Below are positions 45,514 to 54,044 of a stretch of 64,000 nt of DNA, piece after piece. Location: positions 47,205 to 111,204 of the forward strand of contig NZ_CANMRY010000011.1 in NCBI RefSeq assembly GCF_947500405.1, in the 5' to 3' direction. The position numbers and the translations under genes are program-made. The DNA is from an uncultured Maribacter sp. (GTDB lineage Bacteria; Bacteroidota; Bacteroidia; Flavobacteriales; Flavobacteriaceae). Each line of letters opens with the position of its first letter. Within the stretch, counting starts at the first letter, position 1. Below the pieces are notes generated by a model, which worked only from the letters and a program-made list of their open reading frames with translations, was not told the DNA's origin and did no database searches.

Positions 45514-45906
45514 ATGATGAAAAAAATAGTACTTGTATTATTTGTAGGTTTATTAGGATTTAGCCTTACTGCACAGGAAACTGCTGCAAAAATTGAATTT
45601 AAATCAGAAACCGTAGATTACGGTGAAGTTGTTAAAGGCGCTGATGGTGTACGTGTATTTGAATTTACAAATACTGGTAATGCGCCATTAATTATAAGTA
45701 AAGTTAGCTCTAGCTGTGGATGTACCATTCCAAAAAAGCCAGAAGACCCAATTTTACCAGGGAAAACTGGAGAAATTTCTGTTAAATATGATACTAACAG
45801 AGTAGGCCCTATCAGAAAAGCGATAACTGTTATTTCTAATGCAGACACTCCTACAAAAGTTTTAAAAATAAAAGGAGAAGTAAAAGATTCTGGAGCAGGA
45901 AAGTAA
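45514..45906 (+). CDS. DUF1573 secreted protein
   Basis: 130 residues from MMKKIVLVLFVG; an earlier in-frame ATG at 45463 adds a basic extension before the signal peptide and is unlikely. The signal peptide ends near LTAQ. The DUF1573 domain (YGEVVKGADGVRVFEFTNTGNAPLIISKVSSSCGCTIP) is an Ig-like fold with the CGC motif. Such proteins are exported and usually of unknown role in Bacteroidota. Confidence 0.87.
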   Translation: MMKKIVLVLFVGLLGFSLTAQETAAKIEFKSETVDYGEVVKGADGVRVFEFTNTGNAPLIISKVSSSCGCTIPKKPEDPILPGKTGEISVKYDTNRVGPIRKAITVISNADTPTKVLKIKGEVKDSGAGK

Positions 45907-45924
45907 TTTTACTATAAAATAATA

Positions 45925-45955
45925 AAGAAAAGCTCGGTTATACCGAGCTTTTCTT
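45925..45955. terminator. Bidirectional terminator between the DUF1573 and protease genes
   Basis: A 14-bp near-perfect stem, AAGAAAAGCTCGGT at 45925-45938 with ACCGAGCTTTTCTT at 45942-45955, 3-base loop. It lies between convergent genes and can work on both strands. Confidence 0.85.
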
Positions 45956-47300
45956 ATTTAAACAAATTTTTAAGAACAAAACTAAAAAGTACATCTTGAT
46001 TGTATCTTTCTATAAGTACTTCAATTCTTTCCCCTTCTTTATCGTTTAGCATTTGTAGTACTTCTTGAATTTTGTATTTATGTATACGTTTGCCATTTAC
46101 AGCTAATATTACATCTCCTTGTTGCAATCCTGCCGCTTCTGCAGGGCTTCCCAATCTTATCCCAGATACCACAATCTCTGGCACCAAACTTAATCTGGTA
46201 GTATTCTCTAAAAGAATTTGAACATCTCCAAAAGATTTATCGTTTTTCTTTACTAGACCATTTGTATTTGCAATACGTTCAGAAACATACCGTACCCCAT
46301 CATGTTGTAAATCTATTCCACTTAAATTGTATTGAAAAGCTTTATTAAAATTCCCATTCTTACGAATCGTCATTTTTTTATTTCTATAATCAAAAACAAT
46401 ATTAAAACGTTTTAATATTTCTCCGCCAACACTTCCATTTCTATTTCCTAATCTTTTAATAGAATTAAAAGTTTCCATATCCGGAAAAGCAGCTTTCGCA
46501 TCTTTCACAGAAAAAGTCCCTAATGTAATACTGTTAATTTTAGTACGTCTTCCAAAAATATTCCCGCCTAAACCTTTCCCTAAAAAGTCTTCATAATTGT
46601 CTTGAGGCACATTAATATTTTCATCTTCAAATAACCATACAGCATCACTACTACCAGTATCTACTAACATCTTAACTGGTAAATTTTCTTTTCCATTTAA
46701 ATAAACACTAGCACCAACATATACTTTCTTTCTAATAATATTTATAGGCAATGTTTCACTTTTCTTACTCTCTTTATATACATAATTTTCTGGAGAATAA
46801 AACTTAATCCTTTTTTTTGAATAGTTTATATCTACAATAAAGTCTTTAAATAAATCATATCCTATAATTCCGTGAATTGGAATTCCAATGCTAGGAGAAA
46901 AATTTAAATCTTTATCCAAAACAACATATAAATGTTGATTACTATTTTTAATATCACCTAGTTTAAAAGTGTTACCTATAGAGCTAAGTCCTTTTATTGG
47001 TTCTCCCTTTCCTAAGCCTCTAATACTTATTTCTGATACGTTATTAATTTGAACAGAATCTCGGTCTGATAAGTTAAATAATATAGGTTTCTGAACACCA
47101 GAATCTAAAATAAAAGATAACTCCGTGCCATTAACCTCAATTGGCATTATAATTAAGTTATTTATTAGTTGAAATTTTACTTTTTGACTCTTTTTTGAAG
47201 CAGGTAACGAAAACGTTTGCGAAAATCCTTTACTAAAAAAGAACACAATAAGTAGTATACACAAAGAGAAACTACACTTCAAACCTTTAATTTTTAACAC
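45954..47300 (-). CDS. Secreted aspartyl protease with PDZ domain
   Basis: 448 residues with a signal peptide (LCILLIVFFFSKGFSQ). Two retropepsin-like lobes have FILDSGV (Asp66) and MLVDTGSSDAVW (Asp214) in a DxG context, so each lobe brings one catalytic Asp as in pepsin-like enzymes made of one chain. A C-terminal PDZ domain at about 370-435 (LGSPAEAAGLQQGDVILAVNG) should bind peptide tails. The closest description is the periplasmic aspartyl protease/PDZ proteins of Bacteroidota. It is convergent with the DUF1573 gene. Confidence 0.87.
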   Translation of the reverse strand: MLKIKGLKCSFSLCILLIVFFFSKGFSQTFSLPASKKSQKVKFQLINNLIIMPIEVNGTELSFILDSGVQKPILFNLSDRDSVQINNVSEISIRGLGKGEPIKGLSSIGNTFKLGDIKNSNQHLYVVLDKDLNFSPSIGIPIHGIIGYDLFKDFIVDINYSKKRIKFYSPENYVYKESKKSETLPINIIRKKVYVGASVYLNGKENLPVKMLVDTGSSDAVWLFEDENINVPQDNYEDFLGKGLGGNIFGRRTKINSITLGTFSVKDAKAAFPDMETFNSIKRLGNRNGSVGGEILKRFNIVFDYRNKKMTIRKNGNFNKAFQYNLSGIDLQHDGVRYVSERIANTNGLVKKNDKSFGDVQILLENTTRLSLVPEIVVSGIRLGSPAEAAGLQQGDVILAVNGKRIHKYKIQEVLQMLNDKEGERIEVLIERYNQDVLFSFVLKNLFK

Positions 47301-47430
47301 ATTACGTTGTAAAAATTATAAAAAATAAGGTGAATTTCCTAGATATTTAACAAAAAAAGCCTTCTAAATAAACCTCCGTATTTATTGTATGTCTTGTTAG
47401 GTTTCCTCATTTTTGTATAAAATTTGTTAT

Positions 47431-48621
47431 ATGCCTAAAATTTCTAATAAAGGGATTAATATGCCCGAGTCTCCAATACGTAAATTGGTTCCTTTTGCAG
47501 AACAAGCAAAAAAGAATGGCGCTAAGGTAATACACTTAAACATAGGGCAACCAGATATAAAAACGCCGCAAATAGCTCTAGATGCTGTTAAAAACAATAC
47601 ATTAAGTGTTATTGCTTACAGTAAAACAGAAGGCTCTGATATTTTTAGAGAAAAGATTGCTGCTTATTATTTAAAAAATAATATTTCTGTTAATTCTTCA
47701 GATATTATTGTAACTACTGGTGGTTCTGAAGCACTATCTTTTGCAATGGGTAGTATTACAGATTATGATGATGAAATTATTATTCCTGAACCTTTTTACG
47801 CTAATTATAATGGGTTTGCTACTGCAACCGGAATTAAAGTAGTACCAGTTGTATCCACAATAGAAAATAATTTTGCACTGCCTCCTATTGATGATTTTGA
47901 AAAACTAATTACCCCTAGAACAAAAGCAATATTAATATGTAATCCAAGCAACCCAACTGGATACTTGTACAGCAAAGAAGAAATTAAAAGGCTTGCAGAA
48001 ATTGTAAAAAAACACGACCTGTTTTTAGTTGCTGATGAAGTTTATAGGGAATTCACCTATGACAATAAAGAACATTACTCTATTTTACAAGAAGAAGGAC
48101 TAGAAGATAATGCTATTGTAATAGATTCTGTTTCTAAAAGATATAGTATGTGTGGCGCAAGAATTGGGTATTTAGTTTGTAAAAACAAAGAATTTATTAA
48201 AACAGCTATAAAGTTTGCTCAAGCAAGACTATCCCCACCTACCTATGCACAAATAGCAAGTGAAGCTGCATTAGATACGCCGCAAAGTTATTTTGATGAT
48301 GTAAAAGAAGAATATGTAGAAAGAAGAAATACCTTAATAACTGAATTAAAAAAAATAGATGGTGTAAAAGTTGCAATGCCTAATGGTGCATTTTACTGTA
48401 TTGCTGAACTACCTGTAAAAAGTGCCGATGATTTTGCGCAATGGCTGTTAGAAGATTTTAGATACAAAGGAGAAACAGTAATGGTAGCTCCTGCAGCTGG
48501 TTTTTATGCAACTAATGGTTTAGGGTTAAACCAAATAAGAATTGCATACGTATTAGACCAAGAAAGTTTAAAAAGAGCAGTTACTATACTAAAAGAAGCG
48601 CTTAAGAGTTATATAGGGTAA
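47431..48621 (+). CDS. Class I/II PLP-dependent aminotransferase
   Basis: 396 residues from ATG 47431 (MPKISNKGINMPESP); a TTG six codons upstream is less likely. GQPDIKTP near 47, TTGGSEALSFAM near 99, CNPSNPTGYLYS near 175, and SVSKRYSMCGARIGY near 239 with the Schiff-base Lys define an aspartate-aminotransferase-like enzyme. The substrate pair cannot be fixed from sequence. It shares TAATG with murB: the ATG of murB overlaps its stop. Confidence 0.88.
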   Translation: MPKISNKGINMPESPIRKLVPFAEQAKKNGAKVIHLNIGQPDIKTPQIALDAVKNNTLSVIAYSKTEGSDIFREKIAAYYLKNNISVNSSDIIVTTGGSEALSFAMGSITDYDDEIIIPEPFYANYNGFATATGIKVVPVVSTIENNFALPPIDDFEKLITPRTKAILICNPSNPTGYLYSKEEIKRLAEIVKKHDLFLVADEVYREFTYDNKEHYSILQEEGLEDNAIVIDSVSKRYSMCGARIGYLVCKNKEFIKTAIKFAQARLSPPTYAQIASEAALDTPQSYFDDVKEEYVERRNTLITELKKIDGVKVAMPNGAFYCIAELPVKSADDFAQWLLEDFRYKGETVMVAPAAGFYATNGLGLNQIRIAYVLDQESLKRAVTILKEALKSYIG

Positions 48622-49637
48622 TGCAGATATTACAAAATATACCTTTAAAAAATTACAATACTTTTGGTATTGCTGTTACAGCAAAAAACTTTTGTGAGGT
48701 TACTACTTTAGCAGAACTAAAAGAAGCTCTTTGTTTAAAAGACTACCCTTCTAAATTTATTTTAAGTGGCGGAAGCAACCTGCTACTTACTACAAATATA
48801 AATGCGCTTGTAATTTACATTAACCTTAAAGGAATTACTATTGCTAAAGAAGACGAAAAACATGTAACCTTAAAAATAATGGCTGGTGAAAACTGGCATA
48901 ACATGGTTTTGTGGACTCTAAAAAACAATTACGGAGGTCTAGAAAACATGTCTCTAATTCCTGGTAAAGTTGGTACAGCCCCTATTCAAAACATAGGCGC
49001 TTATGGGGTAGAATTAAAAGACCATTTTGTAAAATGCCAAACCATAAATACCTCAACTTTAGAAGAACATTCTTTTACTAAAGAAGATTGCAAATTTGGA
49101 TATAGAGATTCTTTTTTTAAACAAGAAGGAAAAGGTAAGCATATAATAACTGCTGTTTTTCTAGAGCTTACTAAAAAAAATCATATCTTAAATACATTTT
49201 ACGGCTCTATAGAAGAAGAATTAAAAAAGGAAAATATTACAAATCCTACTATTCAAGATGTTTCTAATGCCGTTATAGCCATAAGACAAAGTAAATTACC
49301 AGACCCAAAAGAAATAGGAAATAGTGGTAGTTTTTTTAAGAACCCAATTATTTCGGAAAAAGATTTTAAAGAATTTAGTTTAAAAAACCCAGAGGCTCCA
49401 TTCTATAAAATAACAGAAAAAGAATATAAAATACCCGCAGGTTGGCTTATAGAACAAAGTGGTTTTAAAGGAAAACGATATGGAGATGCAGGCGTACATA
49501 CTAAACAAGCATTAGTTTTAGTAAATTATGGAAATGCTTCTGGAGAAGAAATAGTACAATTAGCATCTAAAATTATAAAAGAGGTACAAATAAAATTTAA
49601 TATTACCATTGTACCAGAAGTTAACATAATAAAATAA
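48621..49637 (+). CDS. murB: UDP-N-acetylenolpyruvoylglucosamine reductase
   Basis: FAD enzyme completing UDP-MurNAc. 338 residues of the long, type I form. NYNTFGIAVTAKNFCEV, then FILSGGSNLLLT, the FAD-binding LENMSLIPGKVGTAPIQNIGAYG near 108-131, a catalytic Ser/Glu region in GNSGSFFKNP near 231, and the C-terminal GWLIEQSGFKGKRYGDAGVH are all present. Its ATG overlaps the aminotransferase stop. Confidence 0.95.
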   Translation: MQILQNIPLKNYNTFGIAVTAKNFCEVTTLAELKEALCLKDYPSKFILSGGSNLLLTTNINALVIYINLKGITIAKEDEKHVTLKIMAGENWHNMVLWTLKNNYGGLENMSLIPGKVGTAPIQNIGAYGVELKDHFVKCQTINTSTLEEHSFTKEDCKFGYRDSFFKQEGKGKHIITAVFLELTKKNHILNTFYGSIEEELKKENITNPTIQDVSNAVIAIRQSKLPDPKEIGNSGSFFKNPIISEKDFKEFSLKNPEAPFYKITEKEYKIPAGWLIEQSGFKGKRYGDAGVHTKQALVLVNYGNASGEEIVQLASKIIKEVQIKFNITIVPEVNIIK

Positions 49638-49661
49638 CCCCCGTACAACATACGAGGGTTA
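49635..49661 (+). terminator. Possible terminator after murB
   Basis: AACCC-CGTA pairs with TACG-GGGTT across a short loop, one mismatch. No U-tract follows, so it may instead be a processing or pausing hairpin. Confidence 0.4.
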
Positions 49662-49840
49662 CATCAAACCAACCAAAAATAAATGTACAATAACCAGTTG
49701 TACATTTACAACTTTAATATTTTTTTATATACGCTAAGTATAACAATCAATTTAATAATTTAGCGTTTACAAATATATACGGTAAAAAAGAAGCTATTGG
49801 ATGCCGAGAACTCCATTTTTATAAAGCTTTATAATATTAT

Positions 49841-50401
49841 ATGAGCGCACTACTTGAAAAACATATTGTAGAACTTTTGCAAGAGAGGAATGAAAAAGCA
49901 ATTTCTCTTCTCTATGAACATTATGGAGACACTTTATATGGTGTAGCTCATAAAGTTGTGAGAAATAATGATTTAGCTCAAGATGTTTTACAAGAAAGTT
50001 TTGTTAAAATCTGGAAAAAATCGGATTCTTATGACCCCTCTAAAGCAAAATTATTTACTTGGTTATTTAGAATAACTAGAAATACCGCTATAGATAAATT
50101 AAGAAGTGTTAACACAAAAACAGATAAGGAAATCCAAATGGATGTTTCTGACGTATATAATTTAGGAGTAGAAAGTATTAGGCCTGATTTAATTGACGTC
50201 CGAGAAAATTTAGATAAAATAGAAAGTAAATATCAAATTGTTTTAGAAGCCTTGTTTTTTCAAGGAATGACACAACAAGAAGCTAGCGACGAGTTAGATA
50301 TTCCTTTAGGAACTATTAAATCTAGATTAAAAATTGGTTTACGCGAATTAAAGAAGATATACAATCCAGCTATATTACTTGCGCTTCTATTAAATATATA
50401 G
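49841..50401 (+). CDS. ECF RNA polymerase sigma factor
   Basis: 186 residues with sigma region 2 (ISLLYEHYGDTLYGVA, then DLAQDVLQESFVKIWKKSDSYDPSKAKLFTWLFRITRNTAIDKLR) and region 4 (LFFQGMTQQEASDELDIPLGTIKSRLKIGLREL). Its direct partner gene, 2 bases on, is a membrane anti-sigma factor, so it is likely released in response to an envelope or redox signal. The SigK-type pairing with a RskA-like anti-sigma factor fits. Confidence 0.92.
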   Translation: MSALLEKHIVELLQERNEKAISLLYEHYGDTLYGVAHKVVRNNDLAQDVLQESFVKIWKKSDSYDPSKAKLFTWLFRITRNTAIDKLRSVNTKTDKEIQMDVSDVYNLGVESIRPDLIDVRENLDKIESKYQIVLEALFFQGMTQQEASDELDIPLGTIKSRLKIGLRELKKIYNPAILLALLLNI

Positions 50402-50403
50402 TT

Positions 50404-51162
50404 ATGAAAGAAAAGATAAAAATATTTTTAGATTCTGATCTGCTAGAAAAATATTTATTAGGTTCTACTAATGATATGGAGTCTATGCAAGTAGAACGTT
50501 ATATAGCAATGTATCCAGAGGTTAAAAAAACCTACGATGAGTTACAAGACAACTTAGAGACTTATGCTAAATTACATGCTATAAAAACTCCTGAAGGTCT
50601 TAAAGAAAAAATACATGCTAGAATAAAATCAGAACGTTCTGGTCGTAAGCAATTTTTTAGATATACAATTGCTGCAAGTATTGTTGCGTGTATGTTTGCT
50701 AGTGCTTCTTATTTTTTCTGGAATCAAAACAAGAATTTACAGCAAGAAAACACTATTGTTACTAATAAAATAAAAACATTAGAAGCAGATATGAGACAAC
50801 AATTGGAAGACGTAAGAAACCAATTTATTGTTCTTAACAATCCGCAGACTAAAAAATACAATGTAAGAGGTAATAAAATGGCTAGAGATTTAAAAGCCGT
50901 TGCTTACATTAATCCTGTAAAGAAATTATCTTACATAAATGTTAGCAAGTTGCCTGAGTTACCTGAAGACCAATGTTACCAAATGTGGGCAGAGGTAAAT
51001 GGAGAAATGTTAAATTTAGGAATAGTACAAGAAGCTGCTAGTAAAGATAAATTAACAGCACTACCCTATTCCGATAATGCAGTTAGTTATATAACAATAG
51101 AGCCAAAAGGTGGTAATATAAGCCCAACTACAAACAAAATAGTTGCTAATATTGCTTATTAA
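50404..51162 (+). CDS. RskA-like anti-sigma factor
   Basis: 252 residues. The cytoplasmic N-terminus (about 1-80) has an anti-sigma helical domain (LLEKYLLGSTNDMESMQVERYIAMYPEV). A transmembrane segment at about 86-106 follows, then a coiled coil (about 108-140) and a C-terminal periplasmic RskA-type domain with LPELPEDQCYQMWAEVNGE and ITIEPKGGNISPT. It binds the sigma factor encoded just upstream; no zinc-binding His/Cys motif is evident. Confidence 0.88.
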   Translation: MKEKIKIFLDSDLLEKYLLGSTNDMESMQVERYIAMYPEVKKTYDELQDNLETYAKLHAIKTPEGLKEKIHARIKSERSGRKQFFRYTIAASIVACMFASASYFFWNQNKNLQQENTIVTNKIKTLEADMRQQLEDVRNQFIVLNNPQTKKYNVRGNKMARDLKAVAYINPVKKLSYINVSKLPELPEDQCYQMWAEVNGEMLNLGIVQEAASKDKLTALPYSDNAVSYITIEPKGGNISPTTNKIVANIAY

Positions 51163-51186
51163 GCAACCCCTTTATAAAGTATTCAT

Positions 51187-51207
51187 AAAGCCCCAAAATG
51201 GGGCTTT
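51187..51207 (+). terminator. Terminator of the sigma/anti-sigma operon
   Basis: AAAGCCCC at 51187-51194 pairs with GGGGCTTT at 51200-51207, 5-base loop, followed by ATTTTTAT. Confidence 0.85.
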
Positions 51208-51214
51208 ATTTTTA

Positions 51215-51222
51215 TATCTTTG
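51215..51222 (+). promoter_or_regulatory. Candidate -7 box of the Cys-rich small membrane protein gene (TATCTTTG)
   Basis: TATCTTTG fits TAnnTTTG and sits 15 bases before the ATG at 51237, directly behind the terminator of the sigma operon. Confidence 0.45.
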
Positions 51223-51236
51223 TAAAAAAAATATTT

Positions 51237-51446
51237 ATGAAGTTGATACTACTTACTATAGGTCTTCTTTCCATTGCTTTTGCAGGAATTGCTATTAAAA
51301 TATGGGCTAAAAAAGATGGTAAATTTGCTGGCACTTGTGCTAGTCAAAGCCCATTTTTAAATAAAGAAGGTGAAGCTTGCGGAATGTGTGGAAAATTACC
51401 AAGCGAACAAGATTGCAAAAAAGATGCTACTCCAGAATTACAGTAG
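51237..51446 (+). CDS. Small Cys-containing membrane-anchored protein
   Basis: 69 residues from MKLILLTIGLLSIAFAG; a longer frame from 51198 crosses the terminator and is rejected. One N-terminal transmembrane segment (about 3-21) is followed by a short tail with four Cys in GTCASQ, ACGMCGK and DCKK. It may be a metal-binding or redox protein, but no family reaction is known. It is placed between two ECF sigma genes. Confidence 0.7.
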   Translation: MKLILLTIGLLSIAFAGIAIKIWAKKDGKFAGTCASQSPFLNKEGEACGMCGKLPSEQDCKKDATPELQ

Positions 51447-51489
51447 TTAAAAGCCACAAAATAAACTGTCATTATCTAAATCTCCTGTT

Positions 51490-52047
51490 TTGGATAGCAA
51501 GCAAACTATTAATAATACTATAGAAAAAGCTAAATTAGGCAATCAAATTGCTTATAGTAAATTATTGCATATCTTTTGGAATGATGTTTATGGTTTTCAA
51601 TTAAAAAGAACCGAAAACGAAAGTGATGCAGAAGATATAACCATACAAACTTTCTCTAAAGCTTTTGACAAATTAAGCACTTATGATTCTTCTTATAAGT
51701 TTAAGACATGGTTAATTACAATTTCTAAAAACATACATGTAGACCTTTTAAGAAAAAGAAAAAAAGATATCATAAACGTAAAAGATAATAACGAAGACTA
51801 CAAAAAAGTTTTAGATGATGCTCCTTCTGCTGAAGACCAACTTATAACAGAACAGAATTTAGCAACGCTTTTACAACATATAAAAAAATTAAAACCACAC
51901 TACCAAGAAGTCATTAATCTTAGATATTTTAATGAACTTTCTTATGCTGCAATAGCTACCCAACTAAATGAGCCTATTAATAATGTGAAAGTAAAACTCT
52001 TAAGAGCAAAAAAATTATTGGCCGAAGTTATTACCCGAAACAAATAA
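51490..52047 (+). CDS. Second ECF RNA polymerase sigma factor
   Basis: 185 residues. Region 2 (SKLLHIFWNDVYGFQLKRTENESDAEDITIQTFSKAFDKLSTYDSSYKFKTWLITISKNIHVDLLRKRKK) and region 4 (VINLRYFNELSYAAIATQLNEPINNVKVKLLRAKKLL) are clear. It uses TTG at 51490 as start; no ATG exists in frame before region 2. No anti-sigma gene follows. lipA lies 85 bases downstream, with its own candidate promoter. Confidence 0.85.
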   Translation: MDSKQTINNTIEKAKLGNQIAYSKLLHIFWNDVYGFQLKRTENESDAEDITIQTFSKAFDKLSTYDSSYKFKTWLITISKNIHVDLLRKRKKDIINVKDNNEDYKKVLDDAPSAEDQLITEQNLATLLQHIKKLKPHYQEVINLRYFNELSYAAIATQLNEPINNVKVKLLRAKKLLAEVITRNK

Positions 52048-52110
52048 AATATACTTTTTTTAATAAGGTTTCCTAGCTTGTTTATAAGCATAACACCTTA
52101 ATTTAGTTCG

Positions 52111-52118
52111 TATATTTG
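52111..52118 (+). promoter_or_regulatory. Candidate -7 box of lipA (TATATTTG)
   Basis: TATATTTG fits TAnnTTTG, 15 bases before the lipA ATG. Confidence 0.45.
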
Positions 52119-52132
52119 TATAAAATTTACCT

Positions 52133-53008
52133 ATGAGCACAGATTCTATAAATCACGTTAAGCCACCAAAAGGAAAACCAAAATGGTTACGAGTAAAATT
52201 ACCAACAGGTAAAAAATACACGCAGTTAAGGGGCTTAGTAGACAAGTATGACCTACATACTATTTGCACCTCTGGTAGTTGTCCAAATATGGGCGAATGT
52301 TGGGGAGAAGGCACTGCTACTTTCATGATTTTAGGAAATGTTTGCACAAGGTCTTGTGGTTTTTGTGGTGTAAAAACGGGTAGACCAGAAACTGTAGATT
52401 GGTCTGAGCCCGAGAAAGTTGCTCGTTCTATAAAAATAATGAGCATTAAACATGCAGTTATTACATCTGTAGATAGAGATGACCTAAAGGATATGGGCTC
52501 AATAATATGGGCAGAAACGGTAAAAGCAATTCGTAGAATGAATCCTACCACAACTTTAGAAACCTTAATCCCAGATTTTCAAGGTATTGAAAGACATTTA
52601 GATCGTATTATAGAAGTTTCTCCAGAAGTTGTTTCTCACAATATGGAAACTGTAAAAAGATTAACCAGAGAGGTAAGAATACAAGCTAAATACGAAAGAA
52701 GTCTTGAGGTATTAAGATACTTAAGAGAAAATGGTATAAACAGAACAAAATCTGGTATTATGTTAGGTTTAGGAGAGTTAGAAGAAGAAGTAATCCAAAC
52801 AATGGAGGATTTAAGAAATGCAAAAGTAGATGTTGTAACTATTGGGCAGTATTTACAACCCACTAAAAAACACCTACCTGTTCAACAATTTATACTTCCA
52901 GAACAATTTAAGAAGTATGAAGAAATTGGTTTAAAAATGGGTTTTAGACATGTAGAAAGTGGCGCACTAGTAAGGTCATCTTACAAAGCTCACAAACACA
53001 TAAACTAA
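52133..53008 (+). CDS. lipA: Lipoyl synthase
   Basis: Radical SAM enzyme inserting two sulfurs into octanoyl groups of lipoate-dependent complexes. 291 residues. Cys45, Cys50 and Cys56 ([12 protein letters not shown]) bind the auxiliary cluster, Cys71, Cys75 and Cys78 (CTRSCGFC) bind the radical cluster, and the C-terminal [10 protein letters not shown] is the family's ending RSSYxA. gap follows after 25 bases. Confidence 0.96.
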   Translation: MSTDSINHVKPPKGKPKWLRVKLPTGKKYTQLRGLVDKYDLHTICTSGSCPNMGECWGEGTATFMILGNVCTRSCGFCGVKTGRPETVDWSEPEKVARSIKIMSIKHAVITSVDRDDLKDMGSIIWAETVKAIRRMNPTTTLETLIPDFQGIERHLDRIIEVSPEVVSHNMETVKRLTREVRIQAKYERSLEVLRYLRENGINRTKSGIMLGLGELEEEVIQTMEDLRNAKVDVVTIGQYLQPTKKHLPVQQFILPEQFKKYEEIGLKMGFRHVESGALVRSSYKAHKHIN

Positions 53009-53033
53009 ATTTCTTTAAGAGCTTATTTTTTCC

Positions 53034-54044
53034 ATGAAAAAAATAAAAATTGGTATTAATGGTTTTGGAAGAATTGGAAGAACCGTTTGTAGATTATTAA
53101 ACCAACATAACCACTTAGAAGTAGTTGCTATTAATGACCTTTCGGATGCAAGAACACTAGCACATCTTTTAAAATATGATAGTATTCATGGTGTATTCCA
53201 TGAAAATATAAGCCATAACCAAGATCATATTATTATTGGAGAACAATTTATAAAGCTGTTTAATAACAACCACCCAAAAGATATTAACTGGAAAGACCAA
53301 GCCGTTGATCTTGTTATAGAATCTACGGGGAAATTTAAATCTAAAAAAGATTTAGATTACCATATATCTAATGGTGCAAAAAAAGTAATTTTATCTGTAC
53401 CTCCAGAAGAAGATTCTATTAAAATGATTGTTTGCGGGATTAATGAAAATTCTCTTACTAATAAGGACCATATTATATCTAATGCATCTTGTACTACAAA
53501 TAATGCTGCTCCAATGATAAAGATTATAGAGGAACTTTGCGGTATAGAACAGGCATATATTACTACTATACATTCTTATACCTCGGACCAAAGTTTACAT
53601 GACCAACCCCATAATGATTTAAGAAGAGCAAGAGCAGCCGGACAATCTATTGTTCCAACAACAACTGGAGCAGCAAAAGCCTTAACAAAAATTTTTCCAA
53701 AACTAGAAAACGTTATTGGTGGTTGTGGCATTCGAGTTCCTGTACCAAACGGCTCTCTTACAGATATCACATTTAATGTAAAAAGACTTACAAATATTAA
53801 AGAAATTAATGATACTTTTGAAAAAGCATCAAACAGCACGTTAAAAAACATAGTTTATTATACTGAAGACCCTATAGTATCTATAGATATAAACAATAGT
53901 TCGTATTCTTGTACGTTTGATTCTCAGATGACGTCAGTTATCGGAAAAATGGTTAAAATTATTGGTTGGTATGATAACGAAACTGGTTATAGCTCCAGAA
54001 TAATAGACCTAATTAATATAATGATTCGTAAAAATTACATTTGA
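53034..54044 (+). CDS. gap: Glyceraldehyde-3-phosphate dehydrogenase
   Basis: 336 residues, complete. NINGFGRIGRTVCRLL near 8-22 binds the nucleotide, and AINDL with Asp35 suggests NAD rather than NADP. Catalytic Cys153 is in SNASCTTNN and His180 in TTIHSYTSDQ. Some usual residues differ, such as SVPPEEDSIKM where most have a SAPSKD-type stretch. It may be a secondary GAPDH beside a glycolytic one elsewhere. It lies between lipA and a hybrid kinase whose TTG start overlaps its stop. Confidence 0.93.
   Translation: MKKIKIGINGFGRIGRTVCRLLNQHNHLEVVAINDLSDARTLAHLLKYDSIHGVFHENISHNQDHIIIGEQFIKLFNNNHPKDINWKDQAVDLVIESTGKFKSKKDLDYHISNGAKKVILSVPPEEDSIKMIVCGINENSLTNKDHIISNASCTTNNAAPMIKIIEELCGIEQAYITTIHSYTSDQSLHDQPHNDLRRARAAGQSIVPTTTGAAKALTKIFPKLENVIGGCGIRVPVPNGSLTDITFNVKRLTNIKEINDTFEKASNSTLKNIVYYTEDPIVSIDINNSSYSCTFDSQMTSVIGKMVKIIGWYDNETGYSSRIIDLINIMIRKNYI

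Noticed and set aside
54041..54043. ATG start for the hybrid kinase
   Set aside because: No in-frame ATG precedes the signal-like segment; TTG overlapping the gap stop is the only start that keeps it.
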